This document shows, piece after piece, positions 8,384 through 17,262 of a DNA stretch of 64,000 nt. The notes under the pieces were generated by a model. That model saw only the letters and a list, made by a program, of their open reading frames with translations. It made no database searches and had not been told where the DNA came from. The DNA comes from Betaproteobacteria bacterium CG2_30_68_42 (lineage in GTDB: Bacteria > Pseudomonadota > Gammaproteobacteria > Burkholderiales > Rhodocyclaceae): NCBI GenBank assembly GCA_001872285.1, contig MNXU01000076.1, positions 1 through 64,000 of the forward strand, written 5' to 3'. The translations under genes and the position numbers were made by a program. Numbering within the stretch: position 1 is the stretch's first letter; the number at the start of each line of letters is the position of its first letter.

Positions 8384-8943
8384 CCGGTCCTGATTCCGGA
8401 GCCTTCCACCGCGTCGGTGAGTGCATCTGCAGCCGCCGCCAGATCGCGGAAAATCCGGGTCTGCGCGGGCAGCCGCGGATCGAGTCGGGTCTGCTCGCCC
8501 TTCCCGGTCAGCACCAGCAGCGGCTGCGCGCCCGCCGCGACGGCCGCCTCGATGTCGCGCAGGCCATCTCCGATCGCCGGCACGCCGTTGAGCGCGACAC
8601 CGTAGCGCGCCGCGATTTCGCGCAACATCCCGTCGCGCGGCTTGCGACACCGACATTCATCCTCATCCACGTGCGGACAGAAGAAGATCGCGTCGATGCG
8701 CCCTCCCGCCTGGTTCACCTCGCGCACCATCCTGTCATGGATCGCGCACAGGGTATCCATGTCGAACAGCCCCCGCGCGACACCGGACTGGTTGGTCGCC
8801 ACCACCACCCGGTAACCCCACTGGGTGAGCCGCGCGATCGCCTCCAGGCTGCCCGGAATGGGCTTCCACTCCTGCGGCGACTTGATGAATTCCGGCGAAT
8901 CCTCGTTGATCACGCCGTCGCGGTCGAGGATGACGAGTTTCAT
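8380..8943 (-). CDS. gmhB: D-glycero-beta-D-manno-heptose 1,7-bisphosphate 7-phosphatase
   Basis: Encodes 187 residues of the HAD superfamily. It removes the C7 phosphate of heptose bisphosphate in the ADP-heptose pathway for the lipopolysaccharide core. The nucleophile motif DRDGV (D7, D9) starts the protein. The zinc-binding loop typical of GmhB is seen as C89, H91, C97 and C99, and the GDGLRD motif near the C terminus holds the Mg-binding acid. The gene starts 11 bases after glyS ends and overlaps plsC, so it lies inside the glyQ-glyS-gmhB-plsC operon. Confidence 0.93.
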   Translation of the reverse strand: MKLVILDRDGVINEDSPEFIKSPQEWKPIPGSLEAIARLTQWGYRVVVATNQSGVARGLFDMDTLCAIHDRMVREVNQAGGRIDAIFFCPHVDEDECRCRKPRDGMLREIAARYGVALNGVPAIGDGLRDIEAAVAAGAQPLLVLTGKGEQTRLDPRLPAQTRIFRDLAAAADALTDAVEGSGIRTG

Positions 8944-8954
8944 CGTCTGGACCC

Positions 8955-11024
8955 TCAGAGTCTGGAGATGTCGGCGATCTGCCCCATCAGGCCCGCGAGC
9001 TCCCGCAGCATCGCCAGGCGGTTCGCCCGCGTGAGCGGCTCCTCGGCCATGACCAGGACATCGTCGAAAAAGGCATCGACCGCCGCGCGCAGGCCCGCCA
9101 GGTGCTTGAGCGCGCCGGCATAGTCCTCCGCAGCCACCAGCGAACGCACCAGCGGCGAGATCTCGTTCATCTCGCGGAACAGCCGGCGCTCCGCCGCCTC
9201 CTGGAACAGCGCCACGTCGATCCCGGCGGCGACCGCGTCCGCCTTCTTCAGGATATTGACGATGCGCTTGTTGGCGGCGGCGAGCGCGTCGGCTTCGGGG
9301 GCCGCGCGGAAGGCCGTCACCGCGGCGAGCCTGGCCGGCACCAGATCGACGCGCCCGGGCCGCAACGCCAGCACGGCCTCGATCACTTCCGATGCATGGC
9401 CAGCTTCGCGCAGCAGGTGACGCAGGCGCTCCAGCATGAAGTCGAACACTCGCACGCGGACCGCATCGCCGGTGTCGATGGCGGCCGGATAGCCGCTCGC
9501 GGCCGCAGCCACCAGCTCGCCGAGGTCGAGCGGCAGCGGCGTCTCGATGAGGATGCGCAACACGCCGAGCGCGGCGCGGCGCAGCCCGAAGGGATCGCGC
9601 TCTCCGGTGGGCACCTCGCCGATCGCGAACATCCCGATCAGCGCGTCGAGCTTGTCGGCGAGCGCCACCGCGCAGGCGATGTTGCCCTCCGGCAGGCGGT
9701 CGCCTGCGAAGCGCGGCCGATAGTGCTGTTCGATCGCGTCCGCGACTGGATCCGGCTCGCCGCCTGCGAGCGCGTAGTAGCGGCCCATGATGCCCTGCAG
9801 CTCGGGGAATTCCCCGACCATGCCGGTGACCAGATCAGCCTTGGCGAGCCGCGCGGCGCGCTCGATGCGCGCGAGGTCGGCGCCAACGCGCCGCCCGATG
9901 ACGGCGGCGAGCCTCGCCAGCCGCTCGACGCGGCTGCCCTGGCTGCCGAGGCGGTTGTGATAGACGACACCGGCCAGCCGGCGGGCGTGCTCGGCGAGCG
10001 GCGTCTTCTTGTCGATCTCGAAGAAGAACCTGGCATCGGCGAGCCGCGGCCTTACGACGCGGGCGTTGCCGGCCACGATGTTGACCGGATCGGCGACCTC
10101 CATGTTGGAGACGACCAGGAAACGGTTGGTGAGCCTTCCGGCCTTCATCAGCGGGAAGTATTTCTGGTTCGCCTTCATGGTCAGGATCAGGCATTCCTGC
10201 GGCACCGCGAGAAATGCTTCGTCGAAGCCCGCCTCGTAGACCGCCGGCCATTCCACCAGCGCGGTGACCTCGTCGAGCAGCGCCTCGTCCTGCAGCCATT
10301 CGGCCTCGCCCGCGGCCGCATCGAGCAGCGCTCGGATCCTCGCGCGACGCTCGTCGAACGAGGCGATGACCTTCCCCTGCGCGGCGAGCACGATGGCGTA
10401 GTCCTTCGCATGCGGCAGGACGATGTCGCCCGTGCTCATGAAGCGGTGGCCGCGCGTGAGGTTGCCGCTCGCATGCCCGAACACCGCGCCCGGCACCACA
10501 CGGGGGCCGTGCATCATGACCAGGCCATGCACGGGCCGCACGAACTGCGCCTCGCCCGCGCCCCAGCGCATGAGCTTCGCCACCGGCAGCTTCTTCAGCG
10601 CAGCCTCGACCATGGCGCCCAGGTACGCGTCGATGCGCTCGCCACGCTTCTCGATGCGCGCGACGAAATACTCGGCCTTGCCGTCGCGAATGCGCCCGAG
10701 CGCTCCGAAGGTGACGCCGGCCGAGCGCATGAAACCCTCCAGCGCCCTGGTCGGCCTGCCTGCCGTGTCGACCCCGGCAGCCACCGCCGGCCCCTTGCGC
10801 TCGATGACGCGGTCGGGCTGGGTGTCGAGGACATCGTCGAAGCGAACCGCCAGCCGCCTCGGAGTCGCAAAGAAGATCGGGTCGCGGCCGGCGGCTTCGG
10901 GGCTCAGAAATCCCGCCTCCAGAAGCGAATGCCGCATCTGGTTCGAGAACTCGGCCGCCAGTCGAACCAGCGACTTCGGCGGCAGTTCCTCGGTGAGCAG
11001 CTCGACCAGCAGGGTATCGCGCAT
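8955..11024 (-). CDS. glyS: glycine--tRNA ligase beta subunit
   Basis: Encodes 689 residues, the usual length for bacterial GlyS. It pairs with GlyQ in the alpha2-beta2 glycyl-tRNA synthetase; the beta subunit carries tRNA-binding and HD-like domains. The start [19 protein letters not shown] is the classic GlyS N terminus, and the ATG lies one base after the glyQ stop. An in-frame ATG at 11162 would add 46 low-complexity residues overlapping glyQ and is rejected. The C-terminal part ([20 protein letters not shown]) matches the anticodon-binding-like region of the family. Confidence 0.97.
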   Translation of the reverse strand: MRDTLLVELLTEELPPKSLVRLAAEFSNQMRHSLLEAGFLSPEAAGRDPIFFATPRRLAVRFDDVLDTQPDRVIERKGPAVAAGVDTAGRPTRALEGFMRSAGVTFGALGRIRDGKAEYFVARIEKRGERIDAYLGAMVEAALKKLPVAKLMRWGAGEAQFVRPVHGLVMMHGPRVVPGAVFGHASGNLTRGHRFMSTGDIVLPHAKDYAIVLAAQGKVIASFDERRARIRALLDAAAGEAEWLQDEALLDEVTALVEWPAVYEAGFDEAFLAVPQECLILTMKANQKYFPLMKAGRLTNRFLVVSNMEVADPVNIVAGNARVVRPRLADARFFFEIDKKTPLAEHARRLAGVVYHNRLGSQGSRVERLARLAAVIGRRVGADLARIERAARLAKADLVTGMVGEFPELQGIMGRYYALAGGEPDPVADAIEQHYRPRFAGDRLPEGNIACAVALADKLDALIGMFAIGEVPTGERDPFGLRRAALGVLRILIETPLPLDLGELVAAAASGYPAAIDTGDAVRVRVFDFMLERLRHLLREAGHASEVIEAVLALRPGRVDLVPARLAAVTAFRAAPEADALAAANKRIVNILKKADAVAAGIDVALFQEAAERRLFREMNEISPLVRSLVAAEDYAGALKHLAGLRAAVDAFFDDVLVMAEEPLTRANRLAMLRELAGLMGQIADISRL

Positions 11025-11025
11025 G

Positions 11026-11904
11026 TCAGGCCTTCGCCTTGCACATGGGGAAACCGAGCCGGCTGCGCGAGTCGTAGTAGGCCTGCGCGACCTCGCGCGA
11101 GAGCGCCCGCACGCGGCCGATGTAGGCGGCGCGCTCGGTGACCGAGATCGCGCCGCGCGCATCGAGCAGGTTGAAGGTGTGAGAGCACTTCATCAGCATC
11201 TCGTAGGCGGGAAGCGGCAGCGCCAGCCCCATCAGGCGCCCGGCTTCGGACTCGAAGCCGGAGAACTGTGCGAACAGCCAGTCGATGCCGGCGTGCTCGA
11301 AGTTGTACTTCGACTGCTCGACCTCGTTCTGATGGAACACGTCGCCGTAGGTCACGCCCGGCGCCCACACCAGGTCGAAGACGTTCTCCACGCCCTGCAG
11401 GTACATCGCCAGGCGCTCGAGCCCGTAGGTGATCTCGCCCAGCACCGGACGGCAGGCGAGCGAGCCGACCTCCTGGAAGTAGGTGAACTGCGTCACCTCC
11501 ATGCCGTCCAGCCACACCTCCCAGCCCAGCCCCCACGCGCCCAGGCTCGGAGACTCCCAGTCGTCCTCGACGAAGCGGATGTCGTGCGCGGAGGTGTCGA
11601 TGCCGAGCGCGCGCAGGCTGTCGAGATACAGCTCCTGGATGTCGTCGGGCGAGGGCTTGAGCACCACCTGGTACTGGTAATAGTGCTGGAGGCGGTTGGG
11701 ATTCTCGCCGTAGCGCCCGTCCTTGGGCCGCCGCGAGGGCTGGACATAGGCGGCCCGCCACGGCTCGGGCCCGATCGCGCGCAGGAAGGTCGCGGTGTGG
11801 AAGGTGCCCGCGCCGACCTCGATGTCATAGGGCTGGAGCAGCACGCAGCCGTGCCCGTTCCAGAACTCCTGCAGGCGGAGGATGATTTCCTGAAAGCTGG
11901 CCAT
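11026..11904 (-). CDS. glyQ: glycine--tRNA ligase alpha subunit
   Basis: Encodes 292 residues of the class II catalytic subunit of heterotetrameric glycyl-tRNA synthetase. Diagnostic stretches are [12 protein letters not shown] at the N terminus, [13 protein letters not shown], and [18 protein letters not shown], which contains the motif 2 region. An upstream ATG at 11988 would add 28 low-complexity residues and is not used. The gene heads the glyQ-glyS-gmhB-plsC operon. A TAAAAT box 29 bases upstream could be its -10 element. Confidence 0.97.
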   Translation of the reverse strand: MASFQEIILRLQEFWNGHGCVLLQPYDIEVGAGTFHTATFLRAIGPEPWRAAYVQPSRRPKDGRYGENPNRLQHYYQYQVVLKPSPDDIQELYLDSLRALGIDTSAHDIRFVEDDWESPSLGAWGLGWEVWLDGMEVTQFTYFQEVGSLACRPVLGEITYGLERLAMYLQGVENVFDLVWAPGVTYGDVFHQNEVEQSKYNFEHAGIDWLFAQFSGFESEAGRLMGLALPLPAYEMLMKCSHTFNLLDARGAISVTERAAYIGRVRALSREVAQAYYDSRSRLGFPMCKAKA

Positions 11905-11932
11905 GCGCACCGTGCGGGTCGAGGGGAGTGCG

Positions 11933-11938
11933 ATTTTA
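11933..11938 (-). promoter_or_regulatory. possible -10 box of glyQ
   Basis: TAAAAT on the minus strand lies 29 bases before the glyQ ATG in otherwise GC-rich DNA. No good -35 is seen 16-18 bases upstream, so this is only a candidate. Confidence 0.35.
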
Positions 11939-12144
11939 CTTGGTTTCGCGATTACGGCCCGGGGGGCGGGCCGGCGCTCTCGCGGCAATCACAAAATCCC
12001 TCTCCGACGCCTCGCGGACCTCGTCCGACCGGGCGGGGACGAGGTCGATTTCGAACGAGCGCGAGCGACACTCCTGGAGCCGTCGCAAGGACCCGTTGCC
12101 GAGCGGCCACGGTGCCGGGAGAGCCGGCCCGCCGGGACCGGCTG

Positions 12145-13296
12145 TCAGAAGCGGCGGTAGAGCCAGTACTTCTCGTACAGGAGCTTGCCCAGGTGCCAGA
12201 GCCGCCTCGGCTCCCGTATCACCACCCGGGGCAGCGGCTCGGCGTAGAAATCGCCCTTGCCGATGCCGGCGCGGCCCAGGCCAGTCTCGATGAAGCACAT
12301 GCCCTCGCCGGTGAACGTCCTCGCCTCGCCCCGGCCGGTCCAGGCGCGGGCGATGTTGTGCGCCACCGTCTCGGCCTGGGCATGGGCGAAGACACCGGCC
12401 TTGGGCAGCGGCTTTCCCATCGCGAGCGGAATTGCGACGATGTCCCCGATGGCGAAGACCCACTCGAACTTCGTCTGCATCGTGTGACGGTCAACAGGGA
12501 TCCAGCCGGCTTCATTGGTCAGGCCGGCTTCGCGCACGACCGCCGGCGCCCGGTGCGGCGGCACATAGAGCAGCAGGTCGTAGTCCGCCGTCACGCCGTT
12601 CGCGAAGGAAATGCGCCGGCTTGCGGGATCGATCTCCCTGACCTGATGTTGCGGGTGATAGGCGATGCCCCGCGCCTCGATCATGCCGCGCACCGCGGCG
12701 CCGCCCGCCGGGCCGATCACCGGCATCGGCTGGGGCTCGGCCGCGAAGAACTCGATCGTGGTCTTGTCGCGCAGGCCGCGCTTGTGCAGGAAGGCCTCCA
12801 CCAGCAGCGCCGCCTCGTAGGGCGCCGCCGGACACTTGTAGGCGGGTGTGGCGGTGAGCAACACGATGCGCCCGCCTGCGAATCGGGACAGGGCGTCGCG
12901 CACCTTCGTCGCACCTTCCATGGTGTAGAAGTCGAAACCCGCATCGGCCAGTCCGGGGACGGCCTCGGGCGCGTAGTCTGCACCGAGCGCGATCACCAGC
13001 GCATCGGCGGCGAGCGTCTGGCCGTGGAGCGTCACCTGGCGGCGTTGCGGCTCGATCCGGGTGATGTCGCCCTGGCGCAGTTCGACGCCGCGGGCCGCCA
13101 GGCGGCTCAGCGGGCGCGTGAAGTCTTCCGGTCGCCGCTCGCCGACCATCAGCCAGAGCAGCGACGGCGGGAAGAAATGGCGGTCATTGCGATCCACCGC
13201 GATCACGCGGTCCTGCGCGGGCAGGAGCTTGCGCAGCGTCCCGGCGGCGGCGAGCCCCCCGAGACCGGTGCCGAGTACGAGGACGCTATGCGCCAT
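12145..13296 (-). CDS. sulfide:quinone oxidoreductase-like FAD-dependent oxidoreductase
   Basis: Encodes 383 residues. The family oxidises sulfide and reduces quinone at the inner membrane. The FAD-binding GTGLGGLAAA (about 9-18) opens the protein, YKCPAAPYEAALL (C155) matches the conserved SQR cysteine region, AIGD (about 282-285) is the second FAD motif, and the C-terminal WHLGKLLYEKYWLY fits the membrane-binding helix. Only two cysteines are present, C155 and C334. Well-studied SQRs use three redox-relevant cysteines, so the first is missing. The ATG shares its first base with the stop of the DsrE-like gene upstream, so the two are co-translated. A role in sulfide or polysulfide handling is inferred. 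Confidence 0.8.
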   Translation of the reverse strand: MAHSVLVLGTGLGGLAAAGTLRKLLPAQDRVIAVDRNDRHFFPPSLLWLMVGERRPEDFTRPLSRLAARGVELRQGDITRIEPQRRQVTLHGQTLAADALVIALGADYAPEAVPGLADAGFDFYTMEGATKVRDALSRFAGGRIVLLTATPAYKCPAAPYEAALLVEAFLHKRGLRDKTTIEFFAAEPQPMPVIGPAGGAAVRGMIEARGIAYHPQHQVREIDPASRRISFANGVTADYDLLLYVPPHRAPAVVREAGLTNEAGWIPVDRHTMQTKFEWVFAIGDIVAIPLAMGKPLPKAGVFAHAQAETVAHNIARAWTGRGEARTFTGEGMCFIETGLGRAGIGKGDFYAEPLPRVVIREPRRLWHLGKLLYEKYWLYRRF

Positions 13297-13649
13297 CAGA
13301 ACACCAGCACCTTGTCGGCCCAGGCGCTCCAGGCGCCGAGGATCTCCATCGTGCCACGGGAAGCGCATTCCACGAGCTCGCCCTCGGCGATGCCGCGCGC
13401 ATCGATGCAGGTGCCGCACACGCCGATTTCGGCGCCTGCCCGAGCGACCCCGCCCAGCATGTCGCCTGCGTTGTAGTAGCCCTGCGGAACCTTCTGCCCG
13501 GCTTTGGTCGCGGACACGGCATCGCCCATGAGGAAGATCCTGAGCTCATGGCCGCCGGCCTTCAGCATCTGGCGCGCAAGGCGCAGCGCGTTGTAGGTGC
13601 GCTCGCCGCCGTAGGGTGCTTCGTTGAGGATGAAAAGGAACTTGCTCAT
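13296..13649 (-). CDS. DsrE-family sulfur-relay-like protein
   Basis: Encodes 117 residues of the DsrE/DsrF-like fold. The family carries persulfide sulfur between enzymes. FLFILNEAPYGGERTYNALR is the typical N-terminal strand and helix. Cysteines at 78 and 81 (GVCGTC) and 95 sit where persulfide-carrying cysteines occur in relatives. The gene is first in a two-gene operon with the SQR-like enzyme, which suggests it takes sulfane sulfur from it. GGGAGG precedes the ATG. Regulation is suggested by the palindrome overlapping its promoter. Confidence 0.85.
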   Translation of the reverse strand: MSKFLFILNEAPYGGERTYNALRLARQMLKAGGHELRIFLMGDAVSATKAGQKVPQGYYNAGDMLGGVARAGAEIGVCGTCIDARGIAEGELVECASRGTMEILGAWSAWADKVLVF

Positions 13650-13685
13650 GAGGTCGCCTCCCTGTGGATCGATAGAGTGTTCAAC

Positions 13686-13714
13686 AGACTAGTTGACTAG
13701 TCCGGGCGAGTCAA
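13686..13714 (-). promoter_or_regulatory. promoter with palindromic operator for the dsrE-sqr operon
   Basis: On the minus strand TTGACT (complement of 13709-13714) and TAGTCT (13686-13691) are 17 bases apart and read toward dsrE. The 16-base perfect inverted repeat GACTAGTTGACTAGTC (13687-13702) covers the -10 box and part of the spacer, which is where a repressor would act. The -35 is good and the -10 weak, as expected of a regulated promoter. The regulator is not in sight. Confidence 0.55.
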
Positions 13715-13760
13715 GCGCCCCGTTTCTGGATCGTGACCGGCGTGCAGGCGCACGTCTGAC

Positions 13761-13854
13761 TCAGGCGGCCCGCCTGTGGTGGCCGAGGATCGCCGCCAGT
13801 ACCGCGAGCCCGGCGAGCCCGTGCGCGGGCGTATCGCCCCAGCGCACACACGGG
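13761..13854 (-). pseudogene. fragment of a second lnt 3' end
   Basis: Bases 13781-13854 match the 3' end of lnt at 15755-15828 at 67 of 74 positions by eye, in the same orientation. The encoded peptide CVRWGDTPAHGLAGLAVL matches the Lnt tail YVRWGDAPAHALAGLAVL and still runs to a stop at 13761. Upstream of the match the reading frame is only loosely Lnt-like, and the catalytic part is absent. It is a remnant or partial duplication lying between the glycosyltransferase gene and the dsrE promoter. Confidence 0.65.
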
Positions 13855-14107
13855 CCGCGCGCGCCGCCGACGACAAGGACTGTGAAGAGGAAGCGGGACG
13901 CCGCGACCGACACGCCGCGCCGGTGATGTCCGGCGCGCCCTGCCGTCGCGTCGACTCCGCCGCCGGAATGGATGAGAATTGCCCGGAACGCCAGCCGGCG
14001 AGCCACGCGCACGGGTCACGCGCCGAAGTCATGCGGAGGCGAATTTGCGAAAGATCGAGCCGACCGCCGGCAGTCGCCAAGACCGTGGAAATGGAGCCGA
14101 TCACCCC

Positions 14108-15643
14108 GTGACCGCCCGTGCATCCGACGCAGCGGTGAGCGCCGCACCCAGGCCCAGCAGCACCATTGTGCTGCTGGCGGGACTCACCCTCCTGCTCTTC
14201 GCCCTGCGCGTATCCGGTCCGTCCGACCTGACGGACAACGACCAGGAACGGCCGGCCGCCTACGTGATGGACGTGGTGCTGCACGGCCACTGGTGGTGTC
14301 AGACGGACTGGACCGGAGAGGTCATGTCCAAGCCCCCGCTGTTTACCTGGATCGCAGCCCTGGCGACGCTTGCGGCCGGACACGCCAACCTCTGGTCACT
14401 CTATTTTCCCGGCCTCGTGGCCATCGCCCTGACGGTCGTGCTGCTGTTCTTGTTCGGGCGAAACCGTTTCGGATGGGCAGCCGGATTCCTCGCCGGTCTC
14501 CTGTATCTGGTCTCTCCGGCGGGCGCGAAGCACATCGCACTGGCGCGCACCGACGGGCTGTTCGCGGCCACCGTTGCGCTGACAGGACTGCTCGGCTTCC
14601 TCGCGTGGCAGCGCGGGCGTGGGTGGACGGGATTCTGGCTGGCCGCCGCACTCGCCACACTGACGAAAGGCCCGCTGGGTGTTCTGCTCGGGTCGATGGG
14701 AATGCTCGCGGTGATCTGGGAAAGGTTCGATCGCCGCAGCACCGGCCGCCGCCACGACACACGCACCGCGGACGTCGAGCGTGCGTCGCGTCTGGGGCCG
14801 GCGCACCTCATCGGGATCGCGCTGTTCCTGACCATCACCCTGGGTTGGTTCTGGCTGGCCTATCAGCAATGCGGGCAGGGATTCATCGCAAAGGTGGTGG
14901 GGCGCGAACTCGTCGCTCACGTGGTGAGTCCGGAGCACGGCAGCTTCGGCATCGGCTTCGTGAAAGCGCCCTTCTACTGGCTCACGCGGTTTCTTCCCTG
15001 GAGCATCGTGGCCCTCGTGGGCCTGTTGCGAGTGTGGATGCATCCCGCGGCAGACGAGATGGAGCGGCGCTTCGAGCGGTTCCTGTTCTGCTGGCTGCTT
15101 GGAGGACTCCTGATCTTCTCGCTGGCGACCCATCAGCGCGGCGATCTTCCGCTGCCCCTCGATCCCCCCGCCGCGCTGCTCGCCGGCCGGGAAATCGCCC
15201 GCTGGCTGAGGCACTGGACGTCGAAACAGCTCCTGCTGCGCGCTCTGGCGACGGCAGTTCTGGTGTTTGGCGCGTACGCGCCGTATCTGCATGTCGTCTT
15301 TGCTCGAACCTCCGAGGCAAGACGATCCGAAGGCATCCAGTCATTGGCCCGACGGCTGGCAGGCGATTCCAGCCTGCCACCGTTGCTGCACGTGGATGAC
15401 CCGTACGCCTTGCAGTTTCATCTCAACGCCATGAATCGGGCCGTCAGCTTCGAAGCCGCGGCGAGGGCCCTGGCCGCTGAACAGCCCCGCTCCGTTGCGC
15501 TCACCGATGTGGCGGCCCTGCGCAGCGCCGTGGGCGGGACGACGACGCTCTACCGGCTGAGCACCTGTTCCGCCAGTGAGAAAGATGCGTCGGTCACGAT
15601 CTTGTCCAATCGGCCCGCCGATGCGCTCCGGTGCCGCCGGTGA
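14108..15643 (+). CDS. ArnT/PMT-like membrane glycosyltransferase
   Basis: Encodes 511 residues from a GTG (VTARASDAAV). The protein is a multi-pass membrane enzyme of the ArnT/dolichyl-phosphate-mannose transferase type (GT-C fold), which uses polyprenyl-phosphate sugars in the periplasm. SGPSDLTDNDQER and the first loop carry the acidic residues expected for catalysis, WTGEVMSKPPLFTW matches the KPP motif of ArnT-like enzymes, and about ten hydrophobic segments follow. Donor and acceptor are unknown; lipid A or another cell-envelope target is possible. GGAG lies about 11 bases before the GTG. Longer starts (13979) run into the lnt fragment region and are less likely. It is the only plus-strand gene in a minus-strand block and is bracketed by two lnt 3' ends, which suggests insertion. 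Confidence 0.75.
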   Translation: MTARASDAAVSAAPRPSSTIVLLAGLTLLLFALRVSGPSDLTDNDQERPAAYVMDVVLHGHWWCQTDWTGEVMSKPPLFTWIAALATLAAGHANLWSLYFPGLVAIALTVVLLFLFGRNRFGWAAGFLAGLLYLVSPAGAKHIALARTDGLFAATVALTGLLGFLAWQRGRGWTGFWLAAALATLTKGPLGVLLGSMGMLAVIWERFDRRSTGRRHDTRTADVERASRLGPAHLIGIALFLTITLGWFWLAYQQCGQGFIAKVVGRELVAHVVSPEHGSFGIGFVKAPFYWLTRFLPWSIVALVGLLRVWMHPAADEMERRFERFLFCWLLGGLLIFSLATHQRGDLPLPLDPPAALLAGREIARWLRHWTSKQLLLRALATAVLVFGAYAPYLHVVFARTSEARRSEGIQSLARRLAGDSSLPPLLHVDDPYALQFHLNAMNRAVSFEAAARALAAEQPRSVALTDVAALRSAVGGTTTLYRLSTCSASEKDASVTILSNRPADALRCRR

Positions 15644-15725
15644 CCGCCACCGGCAACGTCCGGTCGGCGCCGGGACCGGCCGCCGAAAAAATCCCTGGTC
15701 CGAACCGGCAGGCCGTTCGCGCCGC

Positions 15726-17222
15726 TCAGAGCTTGCGCTGAAATCGTAGCGCGCGGCCCAGGATCGCCGCCAGCACCGCGAGCCCGGCGAGAGCGTGCGC
15801 GGGCGCATCACCCCAGCGCACATACGGGGTCGCACCCGCGTAGGCGCGCACCCGCGAGCGCAGCGCTCCGGCGGTGAATGGGGGAAGTGCGGCAGCGACC
15901 TCGCCGCGCGGGGTGACCACCGCGGTCATCCCGGTGTTGGTCGCGCGCAGCATGAAGCGCCCGGCCTCGAGGGCGCGCATGCGCGCGATCTGCAGGTGCT
16001 GGGCCTGCGCAAGGGAATCGCCGAACCAGGCGGTGTTGGACAGATTGACGAGCAGCCCCGCCTCGGGCAGCGCGCGCCGGATCCCGGTGCCGAAGATGTC
16101 CTCGTAGCAGATGTCGGGCGCGATCCTCTGCCCGGCCAGCGCCAGCGGGGCCTGGCGCGGCGCACCGGCGGAGAAGTCCGACATCGGGATGCGCAACAGG
16201 CCGAGCGTCCACGCGAAGAAGGGGGGGGTGAATTCTCCGAATGGCACCAGGTGCGACTTGTCGTAGCGCTGGAGCGCGGCGGCGGAAAGCCCCACCGCGC
16301 TGTTGAACGTGCGCCCGCGCTCGCGCACCACCGTGCCGAGCAGCACGTCGCCGCCGGCGGCCTGCGCGAGCCGCGCAAGATAACCTTCCGGGAGCTGGTC
16401 GAGTACGGCCGGGATCGCGGTCTCGGGCAGCACCACGAGTCGGGCCGGGTTGGCGCGAGCGAGTTCGAGGTAGCGGTCGAGGGAATCGCGGAAGCGTTCC
16501 GGCTGCCATTTCAGGCTCTGTTCGATGTTGCCCTGCAGGAGGCTGACGGTGAACTCCGCACCCTCCGGCCGCGTCCAGCCGACGGCCCCCAGCCCGGCGC
16601 CGAGCGCACCGAGGCTCAGGATCGCAACGGCCGCGGGCATGCGGGCCGTGCGCTCGCGCCACGCCACGCCCAGGCAGCCGGCGACGAGCAGCATCGCGAA
16701 GCTCACCCCATGCACGCCACTGACGGGCGCATAGCCGGCAAGCGGGCTGGGCGGGCTCTGGGAATAGCCCATCTCCAGCCAGGGGAAGCCGGTGAGCAGC
16801 AAGCCGCGCAGCGATTCGGCGAAGCTCCACAGCGCCGCCGCGAGCGGCACGTCGAGGAGCGCGCGGCCGCCGCGCAGGCGCGCGAACAGCCAACCGGCGA
16901 GCGCCGGGAACAGCGCGAGCCAGGCGCAGAAGAGCACGGTCGCCAGGGCCGCAGCCGCGGCCGGCATCCCGCCGTAGCGGTGCATGCTGACCCACACCCA
17001 CGATACCCCGGCGAGGAAGAAGCCGAGGCCGAACGCATAGCCGAGCGCCGCCGCGCGCGCCGGCCGATCGGCCTCCTGCCACCAGACGAACAGGATGGCC
17101 AGCGTCACGAACGGCAGCGGGAACAGCCCGAAGGGCGCGAAACCGCCCACGCTGAGCACTCCGAGCACGCAGGCGGCGATCAGGCGCAACGGCCGCGCGC
17201 GATGCCTGCGCGGGGAACTCAC
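15726..17222 (-). CDS. lnt: apolipoprotein N-acyltransferase
   Basis: Encodes 498 residues. Lnt adds the third acyl chain to the N-terminal cysteine of lipoproteins on the periplasmic side of the inner membrane. Six or so membrane helices occupy the N-terminal 200 residues, followed by a nitrilase-like domain. The catalytic triad is visible as E267 (LPETAIP), K322 (DKSHLVPFGE) and C372 (ICYEDIFG). A last helix (about 480) anchors the C terminus. It lies 40 bases after corC on the same strand, the usual betaproteobacterial neighbourhood. Its 3' end is duplicated upstream of dsrE. Confidence 0.96.
   Translation of the reverse strand: MSSPRRHRARPLRLIAACVLGVLSVGGFAPFGLFPLPFVTLAILFVWWQEADRPARAAALGYAFGLGFFLAGVSWVWVSMHRYGGMPAAAAALATVLFCAWLALFPALAGWLFARLRGGRALLDVPLAAALWSFAESLRGLLLTGFPWLEMGYSQSPPSPLAGYAPVSGVHGVSFAMLLVAGCLGVAWRERTARMPAAVAILSLGALGAGLGAVGWTRPEGAEFTVSLLQGNIEQSLKWQPERFRDSLDRYLELARANPARLVVLPETAIPAVLDQLPEGYLARLAQAAGGDVLLGTVVRERGRTFNSAVGLSAAALQRYDKSHLVPFGEFTPPFFAWTLGLLRIPMSDFSAGAPRQAPLALAGQRIAPDICYEDIFGTGIRRALPEAGLLVNLSNTAWFGDSLAQAQHLQIARMRALEAGRFMLRATNTGMTAVVTPRGEVAAALPPFTAGALRSRVRAYAGATPYVRWGDAPAHALAGLAVLAAILGRALRFQRKL
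15755..15828. repeat. lnt-proximal copy of the 74-base direct repeat
   Basis: This is the intact copy inside lnt of the segment repeated at 13781-13854. Seven differences were counted by eye. The two copies are about 1.97 kb apart and flank the glycosyltransferase gene. Confidence 0.75.
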
Positions 17223-17262
17223 GCCCGGCGTCTGCCCGGTCCGGCCGCCCGTTCGCCCGCGC

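Noticed and set aside
10423-13476. Long plus-strand open frame across glyS, glyQ and SQR
   Set aside because: It runs antisense to three well-identified genes and is low complexity.
13972-15399. Alternative plus-strand frame within the glycosyltransferase
   Set aside because: Basic, Ser/Arg-rich shadow frame; the membrane-protein frame has helices and a KPP motif.
15636-15654. Hairpin GCCGGTG-ACCGC-CACCGGC as terminator of the glycosyltransferase
   Set aside because: It includes the stop codon and has no T-run, so I cannot call it a terminator.
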